From Psilocybe azurescens (lineage: Eukaryota > Basidiomycota > Agaricomycetes > Agaricales > Agrocybaceae): a DNA stretch of 64,000 nucleotides. The stretch covers positions 1 through 64,000 of the forward strand of contig JAJIRX010000798.1 of the NCBI GenBank assembly GCA_023853785.1, read 5' to 3'. The position numbers and the translations under genes were made by a program. A model generated the notes under the pieces. The model did no database searches. It had not been told where the DNA came from and worked only from the letters and a program-made list of their open reading frames with translations. Below are positions 32,168-44,776 of this stretch, in pieces. Each line of letters opens with the position of its first letter. Positions within the stretch are counted from its first letter, which is position 1.

Positions 32168-33518
32168 CACCGTTGCACCATCATATCCCGATGGAACGTC
32201 CACCGCCTCGCCTACCTCTCCATCCTTCTCCTCCGCCTCCTCGCAACGAACACGAACACGAAAGCGAACAAAGCGAGTAGGAGAAGGCCGCCGATCGTGC
32301 CACCGACGATGGCGGGGATGTGCTGGATGATGATGCGAGTTTGGATGATGGGGTTTGTGGGGTGGTTCGGAAGGGAGTTGTTGGGGTGTGGTTTGGTTTG
32401 GTAAAAGTAGGGAGTTGAAGCGAATGGAAGGACGAGAACGAGAACGAGGACAGGAATGAATCAGCATCTAAAGAGAACTGAAGAGAAGAACGTAGTATGG
32501 CATACCTTGGTGAAGATGTCTGTGTCTCGTTAGCTTGAGTCGTCGTGCTTGAGGTTGAAGTTGAGTTTGCGGTTGGGGTGTTGTGGGGTACAGAGGAGGA
32601 AGAAATAGTGCACCAGATCAACGGTCCCAAACTTGACGCAGTCAAGAAGGGAAATAAAATGAAACGAAACGAAACGACGTGAATAAGAGAAAAGAGAAAA
32701 TAAAAGGGGAAGGCGTGGGGATCGACGTATATATCGTACGCTACATTACGACGTGAGGGATTATTTGAAGATGAGGAGAAAAGAAGGTGGAGTACTCTGT
32801 GCGAAAGGAGAGGAGAAGGGAGGAGAGGAAGGAAGGTATGAAGAGGGCAGACAGAGGGAATATGAGAGGAGAACAGAGGAGTAGGGCCGGGAGGAGGAGG
32901 TGTGTGTTCGTGACGATATGAGCGTACGTCGATGAAGGTGACGTACAAAATGTCGAATTGCATTGGGGAGCGAGTGTTTAAGAATAGCCATATGCGCATA
33001 TGCGGTTTGCAAATCTGATGCATCGCCGCAACATCGACGCAAAGAAAGACGGAGATGGGCGGGCAAGAAAAGAAGGGGAAACAGAGGAGAAACGGAAGGG
33101 AGGTGGTGGTACTCATGCAGTGCCGGAAGCGCTGGGCTTGGAATTCAGCTGAACAGCGACGACTTCCTTGCTTGAGCCGATAACCGTATTCCGCAGGCTC
33201 CTCAGGAAATCTTAGTACTATGATTATAACGTGGGGATGGAGGGGGACGTACCCGCTAACAGCTTTGAAGGTGTGCGTCCTGTGAAGATGATGAAAGCGT
33301 TAGCGCGAGGGGAGCAGGAGATAAAAATTGCTCTGAAGTGTGTGCGTAGGCGAGCATGATGGCAAAACGTAGATAGAAAGAGAGGGACTGAGAGGGAGAA
33401 AGAGTATGTGAGGATGGGGGAGGGAAGGGAGGGAGAAGGAACATGCAACGGATACTTAAGAAGAGTGCAAAAAAGACCAGAACTCACCCGGCCAAAGGGA
33501 AAGTGACCAGTGCCGTAC
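32168..33518 (-). pseudogene. Kre9-like copy, unit 4 (5' end missing)
   Basis: Exon 6 (32168 on) encodes a longer membrane helix than copy 1 (extra GTIGG before LLLLAL) but reads into a TAG soon after RRRRRRMER. The Ser/Thr stalk (about 32506-32588) and the two small exons before it (about 33117-33285) are recognisable. Only about 30 nt of exon 2 remain at 33488-33518. A 311-codon minus-strand frame here (33116-32181) passes through introns and is not real. Confidence 0.75.
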
Positions 33519-33954
33519 CAGATATGTCATTTATTCATGTATGAATGACACGTTCGCGAATTGCCCTGTGTATACCGGTACATTACAATGATATATGCCG
33601 ATAGATCCCATCGATGTTTACGTTCTTTCTAGCAAAACAGAGATTATTTACATCCGATGAGGCGCCTCCTCGAAGCTCTCAAAATTTATTCCCAACCATC
33701 AAGCCTGAAATCAGGCATATAATGGCAACCTTGTCTCATATTTGAAGCCACCATGTTTGCCAATGTTGAGCTTACAAGGTGCTCGGAAGACCTGTGCGAT
33801 ATTGAACCACATCCTGCTTATATGCTCGCTAATGTAGCGATTACTCTGATGATGAGCAAAAACACTGTGTGGAGCCCTTGCGAAACGTAGTTCTTTCAAG
33901 CGGACTCATTACTTGGTAGCTAATACGAAAGGCTAAAGGTGCATTCCAACATTT

Positions 33955-34306
33955 TCATGTGGACAGTTTGGAGAATGAGCCTTGGAGACATTGCTTGAAT
34001 GCATTGTAGTCTGAATTTTGCAGACCGCATCTCACTGAGCCAGTTGCCAATTGGGTGTTCTGCAGATTTACGTGAACAAAGAAGAACTAGAGACTAGGCA
34101 GTAAAATATAACACACGGAATAGGTGCTGTGATGGTGGGGACGATGGTGGACAGAAGAATCAGCCTCCTCAGCAAGCGCGGAAGAGGCAACAATGGCGAT
34201 CAAAAAAGCATTGAGTATCTATGATGAGTTGTTTGATGATGATTAGCTGTAACGTACAAACAAGAGTAAAGGGAAGAGTGATAACGCACAACACGGGGAT
34301 GAACAT
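33955..34306 (-). CDS. small secreted protein SSP-4 (start region altered)
   Basis: Exons 34218-34117 and 34059-33955 are open and encode ILNAFLIAIVASSALAEEAD, a His-rich stretch (SSVHHRPHHH) and the C-x12-C motif CGLQNSDYNAFKQC, ending FSKLST. In the first exon one C of the CCCC run is missing, so the usual donor (GTGCGT) would shift the frame. A GTGTTG donor 12 nt after the ATG (34306-34295) restores it and gives MFIPILNAF..., still a good signal peptide. Either an alternative donor is used or this copy is broken. Confidence 0.5.
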
Positions 34307-35366
34307 TGTGTAGTCTGTTGCTGTCTGATACTGGGACTGGCTTATTCTTCGGGATTGAAGATAGTTTTGCATGGACGACTGGAGGTTGGCTTTATATATG
34401 TATGGGCTTCGGGTCAGGCTGATTTTTGCCACCTCTTTTGGTCATTAACAATGTCAGACTACTTTAGCGCTTGATATAAATGTACTGGTGTGAAGTGGCG
34501 CCCGTGGTAGCCTTCCTTGAAAATATTGCTCGCTACATGTAACAATAGGCTGATGGTCTAGTACCCAAATGCCATAGTTGTTGTGATTATAGAGGAGCGC
34601 CCGAGCGGGTTACGAAAGGCGTGCTTGCCTTCGAGACTCGACTCCAAGCAAAACGACCTTCGAGTACCAAAAAGAAGATAAACATAATACAAGCGAGGAC
34701 GCGACGCACTGCGAACGGCAGTCAGGTATACAGTAAGTTTCTTGAGAGACATATTTGTGAATGTCAGCTTCGTTGTCCTGAGTCCATCAAGGACCATATC
34801 GTGCTTGATAATCGGAGCAACTATTCGGATATTAACCACTCGCACTAAATCTGCCCAGCTAACAAATTGGATGCGTTAATAACCGAAATACCTTAGGTTT
34901 CTTTGTCCACGATTAGACGACGTGAGATTTTCGAGCTTGGTGCGAACCGAACCTGAAGCGACAAGTGAGATAAGTCCGACAGAAGTGAGGTCCCCTCCAA
35001 ACATAGTTGATGACAACGAACACATATGTTAGCATGTGAAGCACCTAACATTTACATAAAATTAGTTTAGAGACATCTTTCCGAACAAGTCAGACGCTAG
35101 CTGGTGCTTCAAAACTAGCGGAACACACTTTCACCATTCTAACGGGTTCTACTGTCGCGTTTTTGGATTGACATGCATTTGTATCTCTTTGATGACTTAT
35201 TACAAACGTCATAGTTCGACTGATGTGGTTGTTTTCATAATAATTATCAATATCTTTACGTGGTGAATACACAGAAAAATTACTACTGATCAGCGGCGTA
35301 TGTTCTGCACAAAATTGAGCAAATAAAGTGACAGATGTACTGGTTCGATCGTCATACCTTGCTAGT

Positions 35367-35782
35367 TCACCCAATGACAATGTTGGCCTTGAGACTGTTG
35401 CCAACAGTGTAGTTGACATTGCCAGTCCTCCCGTTCTTAGCCGTGGCGCTGCAAGCGGCGAGCTGAGCGGACTGCGCTGTTCGCAGCGTAGTACAGCGGT
35501 TGGAGGGTCGTAGCAGTCTGCGTGGTCGGGATGTCCGTGACAATGTCGCACCACCTGGCGTAGTTGTGCACCCCGAGCACGACCGCAAAGTTCTCGCCAG
35601 AGTCGCAGGCGAAACGCACAATCACGGACATGCCACTGCCGCCCATCGTCAGTGTGGTTTCCCCAGCAGAGTCGGGGATCCACGTGCTCCCATTGGCATA
35701 GTTCCAGATCGTCTTTTCCGACGGGCCGGAAGAACGTGTTGGTGTTGGTTTGGTAGGTGCTGGTTGCAATCGAGTAGCTCGT
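35367..35782 (-). pseudogene. fruit-body lectin, broken (unit 4)
   Basis: The start codon is ACG instead of ATG (35782-35780). An extra C near 35719 shifts the frame in the FFRPVEKT region, a second shift follows AANSA, and nine bases are lost from the QRQKQ region. The central GGSGxS and LGVHNYARWCD motifs are still readable. Non-functional. Confidence 0.88.
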
Positions 35783-36207
35783 TATATAATAATGTTAGAT
35801 GGGGCCAATGCTATTGCATTAAAAAGTAATCTTACTTCTCTTGTGAAGTTGGCAAATGTAATGGACGAGTTGGTTCGTTTGATTGACAGCGACGACTAGG
35901 GCCTGATGGTACTGTGTTGCGGTCTTAGGCATTTTATACTGGAGAGAGGGATTACTTACTTTCACGTTAGTGTTTTGTCTTCTGAATAATGAAAGCTTCG
36001 TATCCAGTATGTATGTTTCGGTCAAATGTCAAGTGAACAAGACAAATGATGAAGTAACATTCTGGTCTAGAAGAACCGACTAACAGTGAAGTTAAAGACC
36101 GCACAGACTCATAAGCCATAGTCACCAATATTCATTTTACTCAGTCAATGCCGAACACAGTTCGCAAACACTTGCCAGGTATACAAGTAGGTGATTAATA
36201 GGCGACA

Positions 36208-37526
36208 TACGCTGCACCATCATATCCCGATGGAACGTCCTCCGCTTCGCCTCCCTCTCCAACATTTTTTCTCCTCCTCCGTACGACGAACACAAACACG
36301 ACGGCGAGCAGAGCGAGCAGGAGCCGGCTGCCGGTTGTGCCGCCGACGATGGCGGGGATGTTTTTCGATGATGATTAAAGTTTGGCTTGTGGGCCTTCTG
36401 GGGTGGTTGGGAAGGGGGATACTGGGTGTGGTTTGGTTTGGGAACAATAAAGTTGAACGCGAATGGAAAAACGGAATGGGAACGGGCGCGGGAAAGGGGA
36501 CGGGAATGAAAGAGCATCCGATGAGAACTAAAGAGAAGAGTCTGACATGGCATACCTTGGCGAAGACGTCTGTGTCTGGTCAGCTTGCCTCGGGCTTGAG
36601 GTTGAGGTTGAGGTCGAGGTCTGGGTGCTGTGGTGTACAGAGGAAGAAGAAATAGAGCATTAGTTCAACGGTCTCATAATTGACGCAATCAAGGCAAGAA
36701 AGGAAAGAAAAGAACAATGCGAATAAAGAGGAAGCAAAAGGGGAAGACGTGGGGAGTGATGCATATATCGTACGTTATATTACAATGTGACAGATTATTT
36801 GAGGATGAGGAGGAAAGGTGGGATAAGTTTGTGCGAAAAGACTGGAGAAGAAGGAAGGTATGAGAGGAGCGCAGACAGAGGGAATATGAGAGGAGCGCAG
36901 CAGAGGAGAGTAGGGCTGGGATGGAGATGTGTTCGTGACATTATGTACGTACGTCGATGAAGGCGATGTATAGAATGCCGAATTGCATTGGGGAGCGAGT
37001 TTTTAGAGTAGAAATATGCGAATGAGCGGGAGAAAGAACATGCAACGGATACTTAATAACAGTGCAAAAAAAAACAGAACTCACCCGGCTGAAGGGAAAA
37101 TGACCAGCGCCGTACCCACATCCTCGCCGTCCACAGGCTGTACATTCGCAGTCGCCAGCCCAACATCACCCACGTCCTGCACGAACCGCAGATCGAAAAT
37201 CAAGTCCAAGCCGGCCGGAACATGGACGTCAGCATCGGACGGCTCGACGTACCATGCGACTAGGGTGGGTGTGCCGACGAGCGTCTGTGGTTGGACGGTG
37301 ATGACTAGGGCATAGATGAGATTAGGGAGGGAGAGGAGGACGGTCGTTATTATTGAGAGCGTTAATCTACATCATCATAGGATGGGGGAAGCGTTGAACA
37401 GGGACAGGGCAGGAACAGGGCAGGAACAGAATATGTGATGTGTCAAGGATGGACAGTTCTCGTCAACGTCAACGTTCTCCGGTTTGGTGGGGGGAGCAAA
37501 AACACTCATAAAAACATATTATCGTT
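36208..37526 (-). pseudogene. Kre9-like copy, unit 5 (internally deleted)
   Basis: Exon 2 (37366-37085) is full length and open, but the start exon reads ATAATATG instead of ATGAGATG and its donor GT is AT. The two small middle exons are missing: stalk-side intron sequence (about 37017) joins directly to the exon 2 donor side. Exon 6 (36208 on) still carries the membrane helix and ends at FHRDMMVQ. Non-functional. Confidence 0.78.
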
Positions 37527-39799
37527 CCAGCGCACCAGGCGGGTACTAACAATGATCAAACCGCAAAGGAAAAAACCAAGGACCGACGCTTGAACCGACA
37601 AACCGCACCAGGCGTATGTTTTTCTTTGTGGCGAAATGTCAACGTTTCAACGTCAAAATTCTCTGGGCCAGCCGTTGATGTGATGAGGATTGGTTCAAGG
37701 AGAGTCGTGTTCGCCGCGCGCGCCGTATGTTATGCTGATACATTCGGAGATTGGATTTAATTGGATATAATTCGCGATGGTTGTCACCAGCTGAGAAATC
37801 GGCCATAGCCTTTTAGCTTAGCCTGCAACACGGGTGCCTCTCGCAGAGACCCATGACTGTTCTACGTTTTGGTTGTGTTCTGGGTCATTTGGATGGGCGC
37901 GTTCGTATGTAACCGTAACGCATTGTAAAGCAGCGAAGAAAAGACGCGCACACGTAGAAAGAAGGCCAAAAGAACCAGGTGGAAATCCGTGGCCAAAAGA
38001 GCGATGACGTCAGACATTGCTGGGATTGCACAACGCGCTAAAAATAGCCGGTAGACTGGCTGCACGCGCACGCATGTATAGCGCTGTCAATTTAGCGTTT
38101 GGAACTTGACGCTTGAAGGCAGGAGCAACAGGCTCCGGGTGCTGATATCTGAGTAGCGAGCCAAGTTCAAAGCAAAGGGATACCGGTGAAAAAGGGAAAT
38201 AAAATTAAACTCGGAAAATGGTACTGTGTAGAGGATTCTTCCTGCTCGGTCCCGGGACGCTATATAAGCCTGCCTATCAGTCATGGGATACTCGAACGTC
38301 GAATTTCTCCACCAACTCCTCTCTGATCACACCGCACGCGTTCATCGTTCAAGAAACGGCTGGGGATCTGACTATCCATACACTTTGTTAACTTGAGCTT
38401 GACCTGAAGCTACAACCATAGCCGAATCCACTAAGAACCTTCTCTCTATCCACATAGTCAGCATGACATCACTGTAATACTGAGCCACTATATGTATCCT
38501 ATCCTGATCTCTACCACAAGCCAAGATCGATAGATACTGCCCCGTTTTTCGCGAAGCGAAGTCTCTTCTTCTCCACTAGACAATGCTCGGTCTTAACCTC
38601 CTTATCCAGCTGGGAGAGGCATATACTGCATACTGGGCTGGCCAAGAATACAAATATCGAGCAATCCCCACTGTCAATACAGACCATATCTCAGACTCGG
38701 ATTACGTCTTCAAGTTCTACCACAACCCATTGAGATTAGTAATTATCACCTCCCCCAGTGTTCGAGCGGCAGATCCCCTTGCTTTGAGCTAGTTCTTGAT
38801 AACACGAGAGGCGAGTGGTACATACTAGGTCGGGGATACACAAATTCAGTCATCCTTACCTCACTGTCGAGCTACTACAAACTCAGCCTGTTCTACCGCA
38901 TGCCACGATCAGTGTTTGTCACTGTCCGCCGCCGTTGTTCGAGCATGTGAGCTTCTCTCCGCTCGACAATTCTGGGGCTGTTATGGAAACATTGTAAGCA
39001 AGCGGTACATACCGGACACTGAGGGGGCTGCGAAGAACACCAATCCACCAAACCTCATTGTCAAAATAGACTATACCTCAGAGTGGGCATCCAGTCTCCA
39101 AGTTCTACTGCAATTCCAGTGAGATCGACTCACATTTGGCCCCGTTGTTCAAGCGGAAAAGTCTCTTTGTCTCGCTTAACAATGCTGAATTTTGCACTCA
39201 AACACCCAATTGGCAAGCGGTAAAACTACATAGATCGAGGATACACAAGCCCAAAAAGCCTCGCTGGTGAGATATAGATATTCCACACCTGTAAAGTCAT
39301 TCATTCACGTATGAATGACACGCTCGCTACCGATTCGCCCTATCTCCTCTCCGACTATAGACTCACACCGGCACCGGAATAGAGCTCCCCTTTGGATTGT
39401 CCACATCTTTCGTACATTACACCACTTTCCCGGGCTTAGTTTTACAGACGGTGTTGCATTCCTTATTGCATACTGGTACACCATAATGATATATGCCGAT
39501 GGATCACATCGATGTTCCCATTGTTGGTAGTAAAACAGACATAATTTACACCCGATGAGGTACATCCGCGAACTCTTCAATTTTTATTCCCATCCATCAC
39601 AAGGTGATCGGAGGACTTGTGCGCAGTTGAACCACCTTCTGTATACGCTCACTAATGTAGGGATTACTGTGATGATGAGAAAAAACGCTTTGTGCAGCTC
39701 TTGCGAAACATAGTTCTTTCAAGCGGCCTCGGTACTTGGTAGCTTATACAAAAGGCTAGGGTTGGGTTCCAACATTTTTATTGGACCAAAATTTCACTC

Positions 39800-40216
39800 T
39801 TAGTTGTCGAGTTGAGAGAGCTCATTCTGGACACATTGTCTGAATGTGTTGTAGTCGGACCTTGACTGGACGCAATCCGCCGTAATAAAAGCCACGTCGG
39901 AAGCCTGCAGATTTACATGAACAGAGAAGACCAAGAGACAAGGCCGGAAAATATCACGCACATTGTATCCGGATCGCCGACGGGAGACTAAAGTATCGAC
40001 CTCCTCGAGCTGGGCAAGTGCAGAGGAGGCGACAATAGCGAGCAAAAAAGCATTGAGTATCTACGGGCATCAGGAAATGTGCGTGGCAAGGTTGCGTGCT
40101 TGCGTGCGCTTGAGTGCCGCGCAAGTCTACGGTGGGTTGTTTGATGATGATTAGCTGCAAACATACCAACAAGAGCAAAGGGGAGAGTGAGAACGCACAA
40201 CACGAGGGATGAACAT
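39800..40216 (-). CDS. small secreted protein SSP-5
   Basis: Exons 40216-40199, 40060-39962 and 39904-39800 give 73 residues: signal peptide MFIPRVILNAFLLAIVASSA, then QLEEVDTLVSRRRSGYN and the C-x12-C motif CVQSRSDYNTFRQC, ending LSQLDN. The first intron is 138 nt, about 70 nt longer than in other copies, because of an insert around GTTGCGTGCTTGCGTGCGCT. TTTATA at 40301-40306 is the TATA box. Its closest relative is SSP-7; together they flank the two intact lectin genes. Confidence 0.7.
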
Positions 40217-41271
40217 CCTTTAGTCTGCTACTGTAAGGCTCTAGGACTGGCTTATTCTTCGGGATAGAAGATAGTTCTTCATGAACGACTGGAAGGTGGG
40301 TTTATATAGGCATGGGCTTCGAGTCTGGTTGATGTTGGCCACCGCCTTTTGATCACTAACAATGTCAGACTACTTTAGCGATTGATATAAAAGTACTGGT
40401 GTGAAGTGGCACCCATGGTAGCCTTTCTTGAAAATGTTTTCTCCCTATATATCACAATAGGCTGATGGTCCAATACCAAAATACAATAGCATTTGTGATT
40501 ATAGAGAAGCATCCGAGCCGAATACAAGAGGCGTGCTCGCCTTCGAGACTTGGCTCCAAGCAAAACGACGTTCGAATACCAAAGAGAAAGTACATTCAAT
40601 ACAAGTGTGGGCTCCACGCACGCACAGTAGTCAGATAAGTAGGTTTCTTGCCAGGCATATTTATGGCTATCAGCTTCGTTATCCTCAGTCCATCAAGAAC
40701 ACCGTGCTTGATAGTCGGAGCAATTATAACCACTCGCACTAAATCTACGCAGCTAACAAATGTGATGCTTTAACGACCGAAATATCTCGGGATCCTTTTT
40801 CCATAATTAGACGTGAGATTTGCCAGCTTGGTGCGAACCAAACCCAAAGCGACAAGTGAGTTGAGTCCAATTTGAGTGAGGCCTTCTCCAAACACGGTCG
40901 GTGACAAAAAGATATATGCTAATACCTGATACACCAGACATCTACATAAAATTAATTTACAAACACCTTGCCGGACGGGTCAGATGTCAGCTGGTGCTTC
41001 ATAACCGGTGGAAGACAATTTCACACTTCGAACGCGTCCCACCAACGCATTTCAAGAATCGCATGCCTTTGTACAGTGTTGATGATTTGTCACATAGTTC
41101 AAATGATATAATTGTTTTCATAATAATTAACAATATCTCTACGTGGTGAACACACCAGCAAATTTCTACTAGTACTATTAATACTAATAAACGACGCATG
41201 TTCTGCACAAAATCGAGTGAATAAGATAATGGGTGTACAACGAGAAAAGTTGGTGGACATACCCTGCAAGC

Positions 41272-41706
41272 TCATCCGATGACAATGTTTGCCTTCAGGT
41301 TGTTGCCGGTCGCAACAGTGTAGCTGACGTTGACCGTCCTCCCGTTCTTAGCCGTGGCGCTGCAAGCAGCCAGCTGCTTCTGTCGCTGAGCAGACTGTGC
41401 ACTGTTCGCAGCGTAGTACAGCGGTTGCATAGTCGTAGCAGTCTGCGCGGTCGGGATGTCGGTGACGATGTCGCACCACCTGGCGTAGTTGTGCACCCCA
41501 AGAACGACCGCAAAGTTCTCGCCGGAGTCGGAGGCGAATCGCACAATCCCGGACGTTCCACTGCCGCCCATGGTCAGCGTAGTCTCCCCAGTAGAGTCGG
41601 GGGTCCACGTGCCACCATTGGCATAGTTCCAGATGGTCTTTTCAACGGGCCTGAAGAACGTGTTGGTGTTGGTTTGGTAGGTACTGGTTGCAATCGAGTA
41701 GCTCAT
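41272..41706 (-). CDS. ABL/XCL-type fruit-body lectin, intact copy A
   Basis: A 144-residue protein from a single coding exon, the usual length of the fungal fruit-body lectin family (Pfam PF07367). It starts MSYSIATSTYQTNTNTFFRP and keeps the family motifs EKTIWNYANGGTW, TMGGSGTSG, VLGVHNYARWCDIV and NNLKANIVIG. Known members fold like actinoporins, bind the T-antigen disaccharide and N-acetylglucosamine, lack a signal peptide and act as cytosolic defence proteins toxic to nematodes and insects; no signal peptide is seen here either. A 56-nt intron in the 5' leader (41763-41708) ends one base before the ATG. All expected conserved positions are present and no break is seen. Confidence 0.93.
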   Translation of the reverse strand: MSYSIATSTYQTNTNTFFRPVEKTIWNYANGGTWTPDSTGETTLTMGGSGTSGIVRFASDSGENFAVVLGVHNYARWCDIVTDIPTAQTATTMQPLYYAANSAQSAQRQKQLAACSATAKNGRTVNVSYTVATGNNLKANIVIG

Positions 41707-41870
41707 TCTGTAACAATTAAATGTTAGGTGAGGCCAATGCCATTGCAATAAAAATAATCTTACTTCACTTGTGAAGTTGGGAAATGTAATCGACAAGTTG
41801 GTTGGTTTGATTGAAAGTGACGACGAAAGCCTGAAGAAATTCTGTTGTGGTCCTAGGGCTTTTATACTAG
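41707..41870 (-). promoter_or_regulatory. lectin copy A leader: TATA box and 5' UTR intron
   Basis: TATAAAA (plus-strand TTTTATA, 41860-41866) lies about 155 bp upstream of the ATG. The leader contains an intron (41763-41708) with donor GTAAGATT, branch point CTAAC and acceptor TACAG, followed by a single A and the ATG. Confidence 0.7.
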
Positions 41871-42470
41871 AGGGAGGCATTGCTTTCACGTTGGTGTTTT
41901 GTCTGCCGAATAATGAAAGCCTCGTAATCAGCATGTATGCTTCAGTCGTCGAAAGTCAAGCGAACAAGTTAAATAATGAATGAGGTAACATTCTGGTCTA
42001 GAAGAACCGACTAGCAATAAATTTAAAGACCTAACAAACTCATAAGCCATAGTCGGTAATGTCAATTGTACTCAGTCTATGCCGGACACAGCTCGTAAAC
42101 ATTTGCCGAATATACAAGTGGGTGATCTACAGGCGACATACTTGAAATCGGGCTCAACATACCGAACTTATGTGATACGAAGTATCCGACCCATGTAAAG
42201 TACTTTGCTCGATATTCTCTCTACCTTGGCTGAACTTTCATTTCGGACACGTACATCATCGCATACAACAACTGCGAGCAATTTCGGAGACTAGCAAGAC
42301 ATCTTGAATGTAAGCTAGAATGGCAGACTTGTCTATTTTGGGCTACCTCGCTAGCGCTACGTAGATCCGGGATAGAAGTTTCATTAACGTATCCGGGGTC
42401 GGGATTTAGCTCTGAAAGAATAAACGACTAGATATTTTTGTGCAAGCGCCCGTGTCAATTGTATGTCAGA

Positions 42471-42789
42471 ATCATGTGATATTTCGCTGGCAATCGCACA
42501 ATTTATTTCAGCCGACTGAACCAAGCGGACGCTTAATTGACTAAATTGCTTACTAGTAACATGTGGTGTAAATAGAGAACTCGGACCGGCACGAAAGCTG
42601 TTCCGAGAAGTGGTTATTTATTCAGAGATTTATAAGTAATCTAGATGCAAAGTCAACTACCGGTCTTTCATTCTTGTATCATACACGGTTATGCAAAAGA
42701 CGCTCTTCTTTTCAATTCCTGGCGTCCAGGTCGTGTTCCGAATTATGTATTCAATTTAACCATCGGAACGGCGGATCAAATCATACCAA
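42471..42789. repeat. 319-bp tail segment shared only by units 5 and 7
   Basis: Between ATGTCAGA and CTGTCAAAGG units 5 and 7 (52510-52834) carry about 320 bp (CATGTGATATTTCGCTGGC...) that units 2 and 3 lack (ATGTCAGACTGTC at about 26875 and 31525). No inverted repeats or duplication are evident, so either an old insertion or a deletion in the common ancestor of units 2 and 3. Confidence 0.6.
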
Positions 42790-43042
42790 CTGTCAAAGGC
42801 AATTAATTTAAAGAAACGTCTTAAATAGACGTCCTGTCATTGTGATAAAATAGTCATTCATTTACATCAGAATCATTGACAGCTTCGATTAAGAAATACG
42901 TCATTCATTAATAGTAATAACAATGCACCCACAAGTTAGTGTCTGAAGTTTGTGAAACCGGTCAAGAATAAACTCGCAACCACTCTACGGCCACCCCAAG
43001 CAATGGATATGGGGGAAAGAATTTTTACCCAAGAAGATAAAA

Positions 43043-43885
43043 GGTACCGGTAAACGTTAATAAACGCTGGTCAAAGTCGGTCATGAGCTGGTCTGAGAAT
43101 ATCTGAGGTCAGTCGGGCACGCAGATGAACACAGCCAACCACAAAGTTTGTCCAATCTGCATATTTTTTCTGCGTATTCTTAGGCAATTTGCGCAAGAGT
43201 TGTTTCATGGTTTATCATCACTGCAGATTTGTCTGCTCTCTTGAAAGTACCCGCCTGCGGGTACGTTGTCTCGTGAGAAGGAGACGCCGCCACGTGCTTA
43301 CCTCCCTAATACTCTACTATACTTACTTACTCTGATCTGTACCACGACCGACTGCGTAGGCGGTCAACACAAATTTACCTTACCCATTCATCACCCACCG
43401 AATATCTCTAAAATCCCACCCACCCATCACCTTTAGAATCAGATAATCCTTTTATTAATCACAAGTCTATACGTATAATAGGTAGAGTAGAGTACCATGG
43501 CGATGCGAAGTGGGGGTCACCCTTCAGCATTGCCATCGGTCCTCTACGCCCTGGAGATGACGCCGCCGTAACGCCGCCGTCGATCTCACCACCCCCACCC
43601 TCACTACCTACTGCCTCCACTTCTATTTACAAGGCGCGACGCACCGTCCTCGATACCTGAGTCTATTTGAGATGTTCCCAGAATATACGTGCATTTGCAG
43701 ATTTTTACAGAAAACATCCCCATCTAATTTATCTGCACTAGTCCATGCTTTTCTGCATTCCTCCCAACGTTCCTCTGAGCCTCTACTACAGGCAGGCCAA
43801 TCACCCATCTCCCCTCCTCTTTCTCTCGGTTGTCTTTAAATCTAGTTGGAAATTGTTATTCGACAGAACACACAGCGTTTACAAA
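43043..43885. other. unique segment replacing the Kre9-like gene
   Basis: This 840-bp sequence has no counterpart in the other units. It contains a short GC-rich open frame (43497-43569, MAMRSGGHPSALPSVLY...) and CT-rich stretches but no recognised gene or element ends. Confidence 0.45.
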
Positions 43886-44776
43886 ATCTGGATCATTTGG
43901 ATGGGCACTTGCGTATGTAGGCGTAATGAATCGTAAAGCGGTGAATAAAAGACGCGCAATACGTGGAAAGAAGGCCAAAAAGAATCAGGCGGAAATCTGT
44001 AGCCAAAGAGTGATGACGTCAGACGTCGCTAGGATTGCCCGATGCGCTAAAAAATAGCCGACAGACTCGCTGCACGCTCACGTGTGTATGCGCTGACAGG
44101 GATGTTAATTCAGCGTTTGGAACTTGAAGCCAGGACAGGAGGCACCGGGTTCTGAGATCTGATTAGCGAGCCATGTTCAAAGTAAAGGGATACCGGTGGA
44201 AAAGGGAAATAAAATTAAACTCAGAAAAATGTACTGTGTAGAGGATTCTTCCTGATCTGATCCCGGGTCGCTACAGTATATAAGCCTGCCTAGTCATCTG
44301 ATACTCGAACGTCTAAATTCTCCCTCAACTCCTCTCTGACCCCGCCGTACGCATTCATCGTTCAAGAAACGGCCGGGGATATCTGTATCCTGTCAAATGT
44401 TCTACCGCAAGCCAAGATCGATGGATACTGCCCCGTTGTTCGGTGTAGCGGAGTCTCTTTCTCTCCGCTCGACAATGCTGGGGCTAACATGTCAAGGATC
44501 TACATGGGGAGCGGTACATACTGTATACCGAGCTGGCCGAGGACACAAATATCGAGCAATCCCCACTGTCAATATAGACTATTTCTACCACACGCCATTG
44601 AGATTGACGATTACCACCGCCCCCAATGTTCGAGCGGCAGATCCCCTTGCCTTGCACTAGACAATGCTCGAGCTAGTTCTTCATAACATAAAAGGCGAGC
44701 GGTACATACTAGGTTGAGGATACACAAATTCAGTAATCCTTACCTCACTGTCAAGCTAGTACAAACTCAGCCTGTT

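Larger units (their letters stand above)
32156..36207 (-). repeat. array unit 4
   Basis: Starts at the Kre9-like exon 6 (junction TGCACCATAG/CACCGTTGCACC) and lacks Kre9-like exons 1-2, the leader and the sub-repeats because of a deletion joining 33518 to the GATATGTCATTTATTC block. SSP-4, the spacer, a broken lectin and part of the tail follow. Confidence 0.7.
36208..43885 (-). repeat. array unit 5, the most complete
   Basis: Holds all blocks: a Kre9-like copy (with its centre deleted), leader, sub-repeats (38500-39265), the palindromic GTCATTCATTCACGTATGAATGAC block (39294 on), SSP-5, spacer, an intact lectin and the full tail to 43042. It then has 840 bp of unique sequence (43043-43885) where the Kre9-like gene of the next unit should be. 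Confidence 0.7.

Noticed and set aside
32181..33116. A 311-codon minus-strand open frame starting with an apparent signal sequence
   Set aside because: It runs through introns and exons of the unit 4 Kre9-like pseudogene in one frame; homologous exons elsewhere use a different frame, and the protein is low-complexity Ser/Pro.
41233..41727. Plus-strand frame of 164 codons opposite the intact lectin
   Set aside because: Antisense shadow: it mirrors the lectin codons and is not kept in the other copies.
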